A stretch of DNA of 55,426 bases from contig CALJKR010000024.1 in NCBI GenBank assembly GCA_937974555.1, forward strand, positions 1-55,426, in the 5' to 3' direction. The notes under the pieces are model-generated. The model saw nothing but the letters and a program-made list of their open reading frames with translations. It searched no databases and had not been told where the DNA came from. Of this stretch, positions 17,059 to 25,162 are shown piece after piece (position 1 is the first letter of the stretch; each line of letters begins with the position of its first letter). The stretch is from an uncultured Flavobacteriales bacterium. Lineage in GTDB: Bacteria; Bacteroidota; Bacteroidia; Flavobacteriales_D; Sanyastnellaceae. The translations under genes and the position numbers were made by a program.

Positions 17059-18356
17059 ATATAGTCAAACTTGCGATTAAAAATATCAAGCACCAGTGGC
17101 TTGATTCAGCGCTCAGTATTCTACTACTTGCCTTTGGGGTTGGTGCAATTTCCATGTTGATTTTGGTCGAAAAACAAACCACTGAGCAATTCAATAAAAA
17201 TATCCAAGACATAGACATGGTATTGGGTGCAAAGGGAAGTCCGTTGCAATTGATTCTTGCCAATGTGTACCACGTGGATGCGCCAACTGGCAATATCAAA
17301 GTGGGCGAAGCCAAGATCATCACGCAAAATCCCACCATTGAAACCGCCATTCCATTGGCCTATGGTGACAACTTCCAACAATGGCGCATTGTGGGGACAG
17401 ATAAAAATTATGCCCTGCACTACGGCATGAAACTCCAACAAGGACAGGAATTTCAATCTGAATATGAAGCCACTATCGGAGCGGAAGTTGCCCAAGCTAC
17501 GGGCTTAAAATTGGGAGACACTTTTCTGAGTACCCACGGTCTGGATCAAGAACAAGGCGACGAAGAACATGCGCACAATCACAACTATACCGTAGTGGGT
17601 ATTTATGAAAAATCAGGCACCGTTATAGATAAACTCATCCTAACGCCAGTAGAAACCATTTGGCACGCGCATGAAGGAGAACCGGATGCAGAATCTGCAA
17701 ATCCAGAAATAACATCCGACACCAATACCGCAGCTACAGCACCCCCAATCATGAAAAAAGGGCCAATGATGATGCTGAGACCTGCTCATGCTCCCAAGGC
17801 CGGACCCAACGATAACAAAGAAGTCACCGCGTATTTATTGAAGAAACGAACGCCAATGGCGCAAATCATTCTTCCCAACTTAATCAAAGATTCCAAAATG
17901 CAATTGGCCCTACCCGCAATCGAAATCAATCGTTTGTCTCAAAATTTTGGAATTGGAATGGATACCATTCAAGCCATCGCCATTGTCATCATGGGGCTCT
18001 CCTTTGTCAGCATTTTTGTTTCATTATACAACTCATTGAAAAAAAGGAAATATGAACTGGCATTGATGAGGAGCATGGGCGCCTCTAAATGGAAGGTCTT
18101 TTCCCTGATTCAATTGGAAGGAATCATCACCACTTGTTTGGGAATTGTCATTGGCGGAGTTTTAAGCAGATTGGGATTGAGCATTCTCAGTAGTCAATTG
18201 AATAACAGCTTTCACTACCAATTTCAGATTTCAGATTTCAGCTTGGGAGAATTAATCTTGGTTGGCATAACCATTGTTGGTGGTGTTTTGGCTTGCGCGA
18301 TTCCCGCCTACCAAGCATACAAACTAGATATATCAAAAACTCTGGCAAATGAATAA
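17055..18356 (+). CDS. FtsX/MacB-type ABC permease with His-rich periplasmic domain
   Basis: The 433 residues have one N-terminal membrane helix (about 17-38), a large periplasmic domain, and three C-terminal helices (about 295-430), the MacB/LolCE topology. The periplasmic domain carries His residues at 73, 161, 172, 174, 176, 204, 206 and 245, including EEHAHNHNYTVVGIYEKSG and TIWHAHEGE, and a Met-rich stretch MKKGPMMMLRPAH. Such a pattern suggests contact with a metal ion, perhaps zinc. Related FtsX-like permeases occur in a zinc-linked ABC system of Vibrio (Zrg), but orthology here is inference. It overlaps its ATPase and the next gene by 4 and 8 bases. Confidence 0.88.
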   Translation: MNIVKLAIKNIKHQWLDSALSILLLAFGVGAISMLILVEKQTTEQFNKNIQDIDMVLGAKGSPLQLILANVYHVDAPTGNIKVGEAKIITQNPTIETAIPLAYGDNFQQWRIVGTDKNYALHYGMKLQQGQEFQSEYEATIGAEVAQATGLKLGDTFLSTHGLDQEQGDEEHAHNHNYTVVGIYEKSGTVIDKLILTPVETIWHAHEGEPDAESANPEITSDTNTAATAPPIMKKGPMMMLRPAHAPKAGPNDNKEVTAYLLKKRTPMAQIILPNLIKDSKMQLALPAIEINRLSQNFGIGMDTIQAIAIVIMGLSFVSIFVSLYNSLKKRKYELALMRSMGASKWKVFSLIQLEGIITTCLGIVIGGVLSRLGLSILSSQLNNSFHYQFQISDFSLGELILVGITIVGGVLACAIPAYQAYKLDISKTLANE

Positions 18357-18891
18357 AAAAATATTTCTTGGCATTTTTGCAGCCGCGTCATTAATCTCAT
18401 GTTCCCTTTTTGGAAATTCAGATCCGATATTGGTATTAAAACCAAAGTCATTTGAAAAAAACCCAAGTTTAAAATTACACCAAGTCAATCTCAACCACAC
18501 CCAAGGAACGCCCATTGAATTGACTTGGAAAACACTCACTGATGTTACTTTCAAAGACATTTATGTCAAAGAATTGGACGCTTACTATTGGAAGCCCACC
18601 TTTGGGTCCAGCATCAAGGCATTGGAAGGAAAAGAAGTCTACATTACCGGATACGTAATCCCGGTCGACTATGATGCAGGATTTTACGTGGTCTCAAGAT
18701 ATCCATACGCCAACTGTTTTTTCTGCGGGGGCGGGGGACCTGAATCCGTAGTTGACATCAGATTTACAGCCAAACACCGGGCGTACAAAACAGATGAGCG
18801 ATTAACCTTCAAGGGAAAATTTAAACTGAATGGTGACGACGTTTATCAAATGAATTACATCCTAGAAGGCGCCGTTGAATACAAGCCTTAG
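18349..18891 (+). CDS. Lipoprotein with CxxC motif, DUF3299-like
   Basis: The 180-residue product has a lipoprotein signal peptide with the lipobox LISC (lipidated Cys at 18). The folded part contains GKEVYITGYVIPVDYDAGF and then YANCFFCGGGGPESVVDI, a CxxC motif at C123 and C126. The order of a GxV/IxP strand followed by a Cys-Gly-Pro segment resembles DUF3299 proteins, which are often found with FtsX-like ABC permeases. The gene overlaps the permease by eight bases, so it is almost certainly part of the same complex. A role as a metal-binding outer component is plausible but unproven. Confidence 0.8.
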   Translation: MNKKIFLGIFAAASLISCSLFGNSDPILVLKPKSFEKNPSLKLHQVNLNHTQGTPIELTWKTLTDVTFKDIYVKELDAYYWKPTFGSSIKALEGKEVYITGYVIPVDYDAGFYVVSRYPYANCFFCGGGGPESVVDIRFTAKHRAYKTDERLTFKGKFKLNGDDVYQMNYILEGAVEYKP

Positions 18892-18902
18892 GCTTTTTCC
18901 CT

Positions 18903-18910
18903 TACATTTG
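18903..18910 (+). promoter_or_regulatory. Candidate -7 promoter element for efp
   Basis: TACATTTG matches TAnnTTTG and lies 18 bases before the efp ATG, just past the lipoprotein stop. The nearest upstream TTG (18875-18877) is 25 bases away, longer than usual. It would give efp its own transcript. Confidence 0.5.
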
Positions 18911-18928
18911 CCTCGCAATTATTAATTT

Positions 18929-19495
18929 ATGGCAGCTACAACCGCAGACATCAGCAATGGTATGTGTTTCCGAATGGATACACACATTTACAAAGTAATT
19001 GAGTTCTTACACGTTAAACCAGGTAAAGGTCCTGCTTTCGTTAGAACCAAATTGCGCAATTTGAATAACGGAAAAATCATTGACCACACCTTTAACTCTG
19101 GAGTTAAAATTGATACCGTGCGCATCGAGACGCGTGAGTACCAATATTTGTTCAAAGATGATTCATACAACTTCATGAACTTGGACGATTATGAGCAAAT
19201 CACTATCCCTGAGACCATGATCAACGCTCCTCAATTCTTGAAAGAAGGAATGAAGTGCATCGTGATGTTCAATGCAGAAGATGATCAGCCCATGTCATGT
19301 GATCTACCAAGCTTGGTAGAATATACCATTACTTACACTGAGCCAGGATTAAAAGGAGACACTGCCACCAACGCCATGAAACCTGCGACTTTGGACGTGG
19401 GAGTGGATGTTCGTGTTCCTCTATTTATCAATGAGGGTGATACCATCCGTGTTGACACCGCCTCGGGTCAATACCATGATCGAGTAAAAAAATAA
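18929..19495 (+). CDS. efp: Elongation factor P
   Basis: EF-P binds between the ribosomal P and E sites and helps form peptide bonds at proline runs. The 188 residues match the family length. The N-terminal KOW-like domain has the tip loop FLHVKPGKGPAFVRTKLRNL, where the Lys between Gly residues is the position that is modified in many bacteria. The C-terminal OB domain ends with the signature-like DTIRVDTASGQYHDRVKK. The proline-run TonB (29353-30219) is a natural client within this window. A strong terminator follows at 19502. Confidence 0.97.
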   Translation: MAATTADISNGMCFRMDTHIYKVIEFLHVKPGKGPAFVRTKLRNLNNGKIIDHTFNSGVKIDTVRIETREYQYLFKDDSYNFMNLDDYEQITIPETMINAPQFLKEGMKCIVMFNAEDDQPMSCDLPSLVEYTITYTEPGLKGDTATNAMKPATLDVGVDVRVPLFINEGDTIRVDTASGQYHDRVKK

Positions 19496-19501
19496 TCAAA
19501 G

Positions 19502-19527
19502 AGCCCTCCTCGGAGGGCTTTTTTTTT
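19502..19527 (+). terminator. Rho-independent terminator after efp
   Basis: AGCCCTCC (19502-19509) pairs perfectly with GGAGGGCT (19512-19519) around a two-base loop and runs into nine T. It begins seven bases after the efp stop codon. Confidence 0.9.
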
Positions 19528-19543
19528 GCATCTTTCGGTTGAA

Positions 19544-20761
19544 ATGGGAGAAGGAAAATTAAAAGATAAAATCAAGCAGCGCGATTACAAGCTGCAGTCG
19601 TTGTTGGAAATTACAAAAGCCATCAATGCCAATTTATCGGTTGAGGACTTGGTTGCGCAATACCAGAATACACTTTCTGAATTACTCAACATTCCTCAAA
19701 TTCTACTATTTACCATCGAGGACGGGGCCAAATGCTGGATTCAACAGGGTTTTCAGGATGTTGTCAATTGGGAGGCTTTGGTTAACGATTGGTATAAAAA
19801 CACAACGCTGAAAATTCAAACCCGTGAAATTGAAGGCTCACATGTTGTGATTATTCCAATCGAAAAAGACGAAGCACCCATTGCTTTCGTAATATTGGGT
19901 GATGGTGAAGAAGAACTCATGGAAATGAGCCCAAGTCTGAAGCACATGCGTTTTGTACAAACACTAACCGGTGTTTTGGTGGTCGCTATTCAGAACAAAA
20001 AACTCATCGAACAAACCATCGCGCAGGCAGCAATCAAAAGGGAATTGCAACTGGCTGCAGAAATGCAAAATCTTTTGCTTCCCAAAAATCTTCCGCAGAG
20101 CGAATCACTTCAAGTGGATGCATTTTATAATGCGCACGGGCAAGTAGGCGGAGATTACTATGATTTCTTTCTAACTCCAAACCAAGGTTGGATTGCTTGC
20201 ATTGCAGACGTTTCAGGAAAGGGAATCAGCGCCGCGTTCTTAATGGCAAGCGTTCAGGCTCATGTTCAATCTTTTATCCAAACACAAGGATACCATCTAC
20301 AAGAGTTGGTGAAACAGCTGAATGGGGTCATTGACAAAAATGCCAACGGCGAGAAATTTGTCACCTTTTTTATCGCGCAATTTCATCCTGAAAAACAACA
20401 ATTGGAATACATCAATTGTGGACACAATCCCGCATTGATCTACCACCACCCGGATAATTCTCACCAGTGGCTGGCCGCCCAAATTCCGGGTCTGGGTATG
20501 ATTCCCCAACTGCCGACATTCCAATCCTCTTGGGTTGATTTTACTCCAGGTAGTGAAATGCTTTGCTACACCGATGGATTGGTTGAAATTGAAAACCCCG
20601 CACAAGAGGCTTTTGGAGAAGCGGGGATACTCGGTGTACTAAAAGCCATGAAAGCTAAGGGTGATTTAAAAACTTCTGCTTGTCTAATGCAAGCCATTGA
20701 GGAATTCAGAAAAGGAATGCCTTTTATTGATGACATTGCGATCTTGTCAGTTCTTACGTAG
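19544..20761 (+). CDS. GAF-like sensor with PP2C/SpoIIE-type serine phosphatase domain
   Basis: The ATG at 19544 is preferred (405 residues) because an earlier TTG at 19526 lies in the terminator of efp. Residues about 20-165 form a GAF-like sensor domain. A linker helix (QAAIKRELQLAAEMQNLLLP) leads into a PP2C-type phosphatase with the metal-binding motifs GGDYYDFF, IADVSGKGISAAFLMA, and the late acidic pair in CYTDGLVEIENP and PFIDDIAILSV. Such enzymes dephosphorylate anti-sigma-factor antagonists in partner-switching pathways. A possible kinase counterpart is encoded at 53473-53889, though far away. The 3' end overlaps the convergent polymerase gene by eight bases. Confidence 0.9.
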   Translation: MGEGKLKDKIKQRDYKLQSLLEITKAINANLSVEDLVAQYQNTLSELLNIPQILLFTIEDGAKCWIQQGFQDVVNWEALVNDWYKNTTLKIQTREIEGSHVVIIPIEKDEAPIAFVILGDGEEELMEMSPSLKHMRFVQTLTGVLVVAIQNKKLIEQTIAQAAIKRELQLAAEMQNLLLPKNLPQSESLQVDAFYNAHGQVGGDYYDFFLTPNQGWIACIADVSGKGISAAFLMASVQAHVQSFIQTQGYHLQELVKQLNGVIDKNANGEKFVTFFIAQFHPEKQQLEYINCGHNPALIYHHPDNSHQWLAAQIPGLGMIPQLPTFQSSWVDFTPGSEMLCYTDGLVEIENPAQEAFGEAGILGVLKAMKAKGDLKTSACLMQAIEEFRKGMPFIDDIAILSVLT

Positions 20762-22175
20762 TCAACCCGCCTTCCTTTTTTCGCAAATCCAAATGGACCA
20801 AGTAGGCAATAGCCGCCCAGAAAGGGACTGCTATTTTGTCCATTTCTAAAAAATTGTTCAGCACTCCGTGAACAAAATAAGTAATCAATCCCAGAAATAA
20901 GCCCATTACCACCAAGCGTTCCTCGTAATTTGTTGTGCCGTAAAAAACCCTAAAGCCAAGGAAGCACACCATCAAAACCAAAGCAATAAAAATCAAACTT
21001 CCAAAAACACCCTGCTCAGCCAATGGGCCCAAATACTCAGAATGTGCATTACCACCATCCCCCCTGTTGGTGCTGATGATCGTTCGGTCTTCCGCTCGCT
21101 GAAAAGGAGCGTATACAAATTGATAGGTTCCTGGACCCCAACCTACGATGGGACGCTGATTAAAAAGCTCCATCGCACAATGCCATCTATTCAATCGCTC
21201 CAAATTGGACGCATCTGAAGACACATTGGATATCGACTTGATGTGCTCATCCATTTTATCCGAGCTCTCCTTTTTATTTCTATTCAATGAAATTTGAATG
21301 TCATCCAAAAAATAATACGTCGTACCGCCCAACAATAATCCGGATACCAATACCCATCGAAAGGGCACCTTCATCAGCATTAAAAACCCAATTCCAGCTG
21401 CAAATACCACGGAAAGCCATGCTGCGCGGGTATAGGACAGTATCAAGGCCAGCAATAATATTACGAATCCCGTGATGTAAAAAAACTTCAAGATCGCAGA
21501 TTGATCTTTGGAAAACAACTGTAAAAAAACATAAGGAAAAACCAAAGCCAATGCGGCTCCATACACCGTATGATCTCGGAACAATGGTTCCATTACCCAG
21601 TGCGCAGAGTCTTTATCAAATCCGTACATCGAGTGTCGAATAATCGTGTACGTCATCACCAAAACCAATGTGATAAAATACAACAACATCAATTTTCTAA
21701 TGTCCACTTTTTGACGGAACAAAGGGAGCAATAAAAACAATCCTGGCAGAATAAACCACGCGCGACTTAAAATGTACTTGAAAGATACAGCGGGCATTTC
21801 ACTGGTTACTGAAGTAACAATTAACCAAGCAAAATAAATCCACACCCATCGACGAATCACATGGGAATCCAAGGCCGGGGCTTTATTCAGCAATCTGGCA
21901 AAGTACAAAAGCAGCAATGAACCGGAGATAATCTCTGTGGGCAAAAAAAGGCCAACTCCTTCAACACCCAACTCTTCGATATTGATGGACAAAGGGGTAA
22001 AAAAGAACAGGGCATAAAAAACCCAATCCAACTTAAAAAAGGCCACCGCGACAAAAGCCAAAACAACGGGTAAAAAAAGAATGTAATAAAACTCAAAATA
22101 GAGAGAAATGCCCATGGTTAAGACAAAAAGCAATCCAACAAGGACCGCTCTATTTTTCCATTCCCCGTTTTGCAT
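20754..22175 (-). CDS. O-antigen ligase/polymerase family membrane protein
   Basis: The 473-residue protein is very hydrophobic with about 10-12 membrane helices and one large periplasmic loop before the last helices. That loop contains RPIVGWGPGTYQFVYAPFQ and DGGNAHSEYLGPLAEQGVFG, the WaaL/Wzy-type pattern with a conserved NAHSEYL His. Members polymerise or ligate surface polysaccharide on undecaprenyl carriers. It lies four bases downstream of a chain-length-determinant gene, which supports a role in polysaccharide polymerisation. Which of ligase or polymerase cannot be decided from sequence alone. Confidence 0.88.
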   Translation of the reverse strand: MQNGEWKNRAVLVGLLFVLTMGISLYFEFYYILFLPVVLAFVAVAFFKLDWVFYALFFFTPLSINIEELGVEGVGLFLPTEIISGSLLLLYFARLLNKAPALDSHVIRRWVWIYFAWLIVTSVTSEMPAVSFKYILSRAWFILPGLFLLLPLFRQKVDIRKLMLLYFITLVLVMTYTIIRHSMYGFDKDSAHWVMEPLFRDHTVYGAALALVFPYVFLQLFSKDQSAILKFFYITGFVILLLALILSYTRAAWLSVVFAAGIGFLMLMKVPFRWVLVSGLLLGGTTYYFLDDIQISLNRNKKESSDKMDEHIKSISNVSSDASNLERLNRWHCAMELFNQRPIVGWGPGTYQFVYAPFQRAEDRTIISTNRGDGGNAHSEYLGPLAEQGVFGSLIFIALVLMVCFLGFRVFYGTTNYEERLVVMGLFLGLITYFVHGVLNNFLEMDKIAVPFWAAIAYLVHLDLRKKEGGLTT

Positions 22176-22178
22176 GGC

Positions 22179-23189
22179 TTACACCGTACCTGAAGAGCGC
22201 AAATCTTTCCAGTATCCTGAGAATAGGATGACAAACACACCAAAAATCAAAGCAGAGAGAGTAGAAACCACCACAATCAGCCATCGAATGGGGTACGATT
22301 TTTTATCGGCTTCTGAGGCATTATCCAAAATGAACTTGGAAGGTAAATCAGAATCAATATCAATCTTCATCAATTCATGACGCTTTTTTAAAATGTCCAG
22401 CTTCTCATGGGCCGCCTCGATATCCAACTCCAACTTATTAAAAATGGTTCCGTATTTTGAAATTCGATCCATCTCCATCTTAATTTCCTTGGCCCTATCT
22501 GGATGTCCTTTGGATATCGATGCGCTGTAGTCCTTCATCAAAGCCTTGATTTGGTCTTTGTAATCGTATACCCCCTGACGACGCAATACACTCATGCTGT
22601 CTTCCATTGCGTTCAACTTAGATTCTTGGAAACGCAAAGTGGCCTCAGCATAATTAAAAGCATCTCTCGCTCGCTCACTGCGCATTCTGTTGCTCACGGA
22701 ATCTGTATACTCCGCAATGGCATTGGCCATTTCCATTGCGCGCTTTGGACTCTCATCCAATACTTCAATTTCAATACCCCCAAATTTGGTCAAACTTGCA
22801 CTGACGTTGTCGTTGTATTTTTTTCCAATTAAAGTATTGGCCCCAGATTCTGTTTTTGGAATATCGTACACGGTCCACAAATCAAATCGCTGTATCACTT
22901 TGGCCTTGATTTGATCGGAATTGATAATTTGCATCAAACGTTCTGCATCTTCCTCTTCCCCATACGCCAAGACGTCCTCCTTTTTTTGCTCCTCCATCAA
23001 CTGCTCACCAAATGAGTGCTGCTGGGTAGCAAACAAAACCACTGTACTCTTGTATCGTTCTGGAATAAAAAAAGACACCACTGCAGATACCACTGCCGCC
23101 GCCAATCCGATAATCATCAACTTCTTCCTGTTCTTTAGAACAATCACCACCAAATTCTCTGAGGACACTGAGGAGTTCAAGTTTTCCAT
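22179..23189 (-). CDS. Polysaccharide chain-length determinant protein (Wzz family)
   Basis: The 336 residues have two membrane helices, at about 24-43 (LMIIGLAAAVVSAVVSFFIP) and about 300-325 (IRWLIVVVSTLSALIFGVFV), flanking a large, mostly helical periplasmic domain with long coiled-coil-like segments (about 170-275). This is the Wzz/PCP layout. There is no C-terminal tyrosine kinase domain. With the O-antigen polymerase-like gene four bases downstream, it probably sets chain length of a surface glycan. The proline-rich motif often seen before the second helix is not obvious. Confidence 0.87.
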   Translation of the reverse strand: MENLNSSVSSENLVVIVLKNRKKLMIIGLAAAVVSAVVSFFIPERYKSTVVLFATQQHSFGEQLMEEQKKEDVLAYGEEEDAERLMQIINSDQIKAKVIQRFDLWTVYDIPKTESGANTLIGKKYNDNVSASLTKFGGIEIEVLDESPKRAMEMANAIAEYTDSVSNRMRSERARDAFNYAEATLRFQESKLNAMEDSMSVLRRQGVYDYKDQIKALMKDYSASISKGHPDRAKEIKMEMDRISKYGTIFNKLELDIEAAHEKLDILKKRHELMKIDIDSDLPSKFILDNASEADKKSYPIRWLIVVVSTLSALIFGVFVILFSGYWKDLRSSGTV

Positions 23190-23316
23190 ACTTTTTTACA
23201 AAATGAGTTTACTAACGACAAACAAGCCGAAATATTTTGCGTTTGCAATTTTACGGCTTTTTTCACTCTTCCTTGAAAATCTGACTTTTATCTTTTAAAA
23301 TCCAAATGTGATGCTA

Positions 23317-23324
23317 TATATTTG
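23317..23324 (+). promoter_or_regulatory. Candidate -7 promoter element for atpDC
   Basis: TATATTTG is an exact TAnnTTTG match, 11 bases before the first possible atpD start. A matching -33 TTG is not obvious, but the same octamer occurs in the well-formed tRNA-Cys promoter. Confidence 0.55.
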
Positions 23325-23335
23325 CACCCAAATTT

Positions 23336-24859
23336 ATGAGTACTATTATGTCCCAAAACAATGGTAAAGTAGCGCAGGTAATCGGTCCAGTTGTGGACGT
23401 AACTTTCCCTGCAGGACAAAAGCTTCCCAACATCCTTGATGCGATGGTAGCTAAGCGTCCAGATGGTCAAGAATTGATTCTAGAGTGTCAACGTCACATC
23501 GGAGAAGATACTGTTCGCGCTATCGCAATGGACGCAACAGAAGGTTTGCAAAGAGGAGCAGAAGTTATTGCAATGGGACAAGCCATTACAATGCCAACTG
23601 GAGAGCAAATCAAAGGTCGTCTTTTCAATGTAGTGGGTACTGCAATCGATGGTATTGGTGAAGTCAATAAAGAAGGAGGGTATGCCATCCACCGCGCTGC
23701 TCCAAGATATGAAGACTTAACAACTTCAGCTGAGATCCTTTTCACTGGGATTAAGGTAATCGACTTGATTGAGCCCTATTCCAAAGGAGGAAAAATTGGA
23801 TTGTTTGGTGGTGCTGGTGTAGGTAAAACGGTATTGATCATGGAATTGATCAACAACATCGCCAAGGCATACGAAGGTTTGTCTGTATTTGCTGGTGTTG
23901 GTGAAAGAACCCGTGAAGGAAACGACTTGTTGCGTGAGATGATCGAATCTGGCGTTATCAAATATGGTAAAGAATTCGTTCATGGTATGGAACAAGGTGA
24001 CTGGGATGTAACCAAAGTAGACAAGGAAGAATTGGCAAAAAGCCAAGCTACCTTGGTATTTGGTCAGATGAACGAGCCCCCCGGAGCACGTGCACGTGTT
24101 GCATTGTCTGGTTTGACTGTTGCTGAGCATTTCCGCGATGGGGATGAGAAATCAGGTGGTCGTGATATCCTTTTCTTCATCGACAACATCTTCCGCTTTA
24201 CTCAAGCAGGTTCTGAGGTTTCTGCATTGTTGGGTCGTATGCCTTCTGCCGTAGGTTACCAACCTACTTTGGCTACTGAGATGGGTGCGATGCAAGAGCG
24301 TATCACTTCAACCAAGCGTGGTTCTATCACCTCTGTTCAAGCGGTATATGTACCTGCGGATGACTTGACGGATCCAGCGCCTGCTACAACATTTGCTCAC
24401 TTGGATGCTACTACTGTATTGAGCCGTAAAATTTCCGAGTTGGGTATCTACCCTGCGGTTGACCCATTGGATTCAACCTCTCGTATCTTGACTCCTCAAA
24501 TCGTGGGTGACGAACATTATACTTGCGCGCAAAGAGTAAAAGGTATCCTACAACGTTACAAAGAATTGCAAGACATCATCGCAATCTTGGGTATGGATGA
24601 ATTGTCAGAAGATGATAAATTGTCTGTTTACCGCGCGCGTAAAGTGCAACGTTTCTTGTCTCAACCTTTCCACGTAGCTGAACAGTTCACAGGTATCCCC
24701 GGTGTATTGGTTCCTATCGAAGAAACGATCAAAGGTTTCAATATGATCATGGACGGTGCTTGTGATGAGTATCCAGAAGCGGCTTTCAACTTGAAAGGTT
24801 CTATCGAAGAAGCAATCGAGGCGGGTAAGAAAATGTTGGCTGAATCAAGCAAAGCTTAA
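23336..24859 (+). CDS. atpD: F-type ATP synthase subunit beta
   Basis: The catalytic beta subunit of F1. The sequence has the family start GKVAQVIGPVVDVTFPAG, the P-loop GLFGGAGVGKT, the catalytic Glu in GVGERTREGNDL, ILFFIDNIFRFTQAGSEVSA, and the DELSEDD-type segment GMDELSEDDKLSVYRARK. From the first ATG it is 507 residues; the ATG at 23348 gives the more usual 503 and a longer leader from the proposed promoter, so it may be the real start. Only atpC follows, five bases downstream; the alpha, gamma, delta and Fo genes are elsewhere, as is common in this phylum. Confidence 0.98.
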   Translation: MSTIMSQNNGKVAQVIGPVVDVTFPAGQKLPNILDAMVAKRPDGQELILECQRHIGEDTVRAIAMDATEGLQRGAEVIAMGQAITMPTGEQIKGRLFNVVGTAIDGIGEVNKEGGYAIHRAAPRYEDLTTSAEILFTGIKVIDLIEPYSKGGKIGLFGGAGVGKTVLIMELINNIAKAYEGLSVFAGVGERTREGNDLLREMIESGVIKYGKEFVHGMEQGDWDVTKVDKEELAKSQATLVFGQMNEPPGARARVALSGLTVAEHFRDGDEKSGGRDILFFIDNIFRFTQAGSEVSALLGRMPSAVGYQPTLATEMGAMQERITSTKRGSITSVQAVYVPADDLTDPAPATTFAHLDATTVLSRKISELGIYPAVDPLDSTSRILTPQIVGDEHYTCAQRVKGILQRYKELQDIIAILGMDELSEDDKLSVYRARKVQRFLSQPFHVAEQFTGIPGVLVPIEETIKGFNMIMDGACDEYPEAAFNLKGSIEEAIEAGKKMLAESSKA

Positions 24860-24864
24860 TTAAT

Positions 24865-25101
24865 ATGCAAATCGAAATCATCACCCCCGATACGACGCTA
24901 TACGCAGGTGAAGCAACTTATGTCTTCCTTCCAGGTAGCGACGGTAGTTTAGGTGTAATGAACAATCATGCTCCCCTAATCTCCAGCTTAAAAAAAGGAA
25001 CGCTCCGCGTAAAAGACAATGCGGGTAAAGAGTTGAACTTTGAAGTTAACGGAGGAACTGTTGAGGTACTCAACAACAAAGTGGTGGTGTTAGCCGAATA
25101 A
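24865..25101 (+). CDS. atpC: F-type ATP synthase subunit epsilon, short form
   Basis: The 78-residue protein contains only the N-terminal beta-sandwich of epsilon (MQIEIITPDTTLYAGEATYV, then GSDGSLGVMNNHAPLISSLK, ending EVLNNKVVVLAE). The C-terminal two-helix domain of most bacterial epsilon subunits (total about 130-140 residues) is absent. This short form still links gamma to the c-ring but cannot perform the helix-up ATPase inhibition known for long epsilon. The stop is followed at once by a terminator, so this is not a window or frame artefact. Confidence 0.94.
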   Translation: MQIEIITPDTTLYAGEATYVFLPGSDGSLGVMNNHAPLISSLKKGTLRVKDNAGKELNFEVNGGTVEVLNNKVVVLAE

Positions 25102-25117
25102 TATTTGTGTTCTTATC

Positions 25118-25147
25118 AAAAAAGGCGATCAAACGATCGCCTTTTTT
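25118..25147. terminator. Bidirectional terminator between atpC and the convergent gene at 25163
   Basis: A 13-bp perfect stem (25118-25130 with 25135-25147) around the loop AAAC carries six A on one side and six T on the other, so it can work from both directions. It lies 17 bases after atpC and 16 bases from the stop of the minus-strand gene. Confidence 0.92.
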
Positions 25148-25162
25148 ATTTTCATTTATTAT

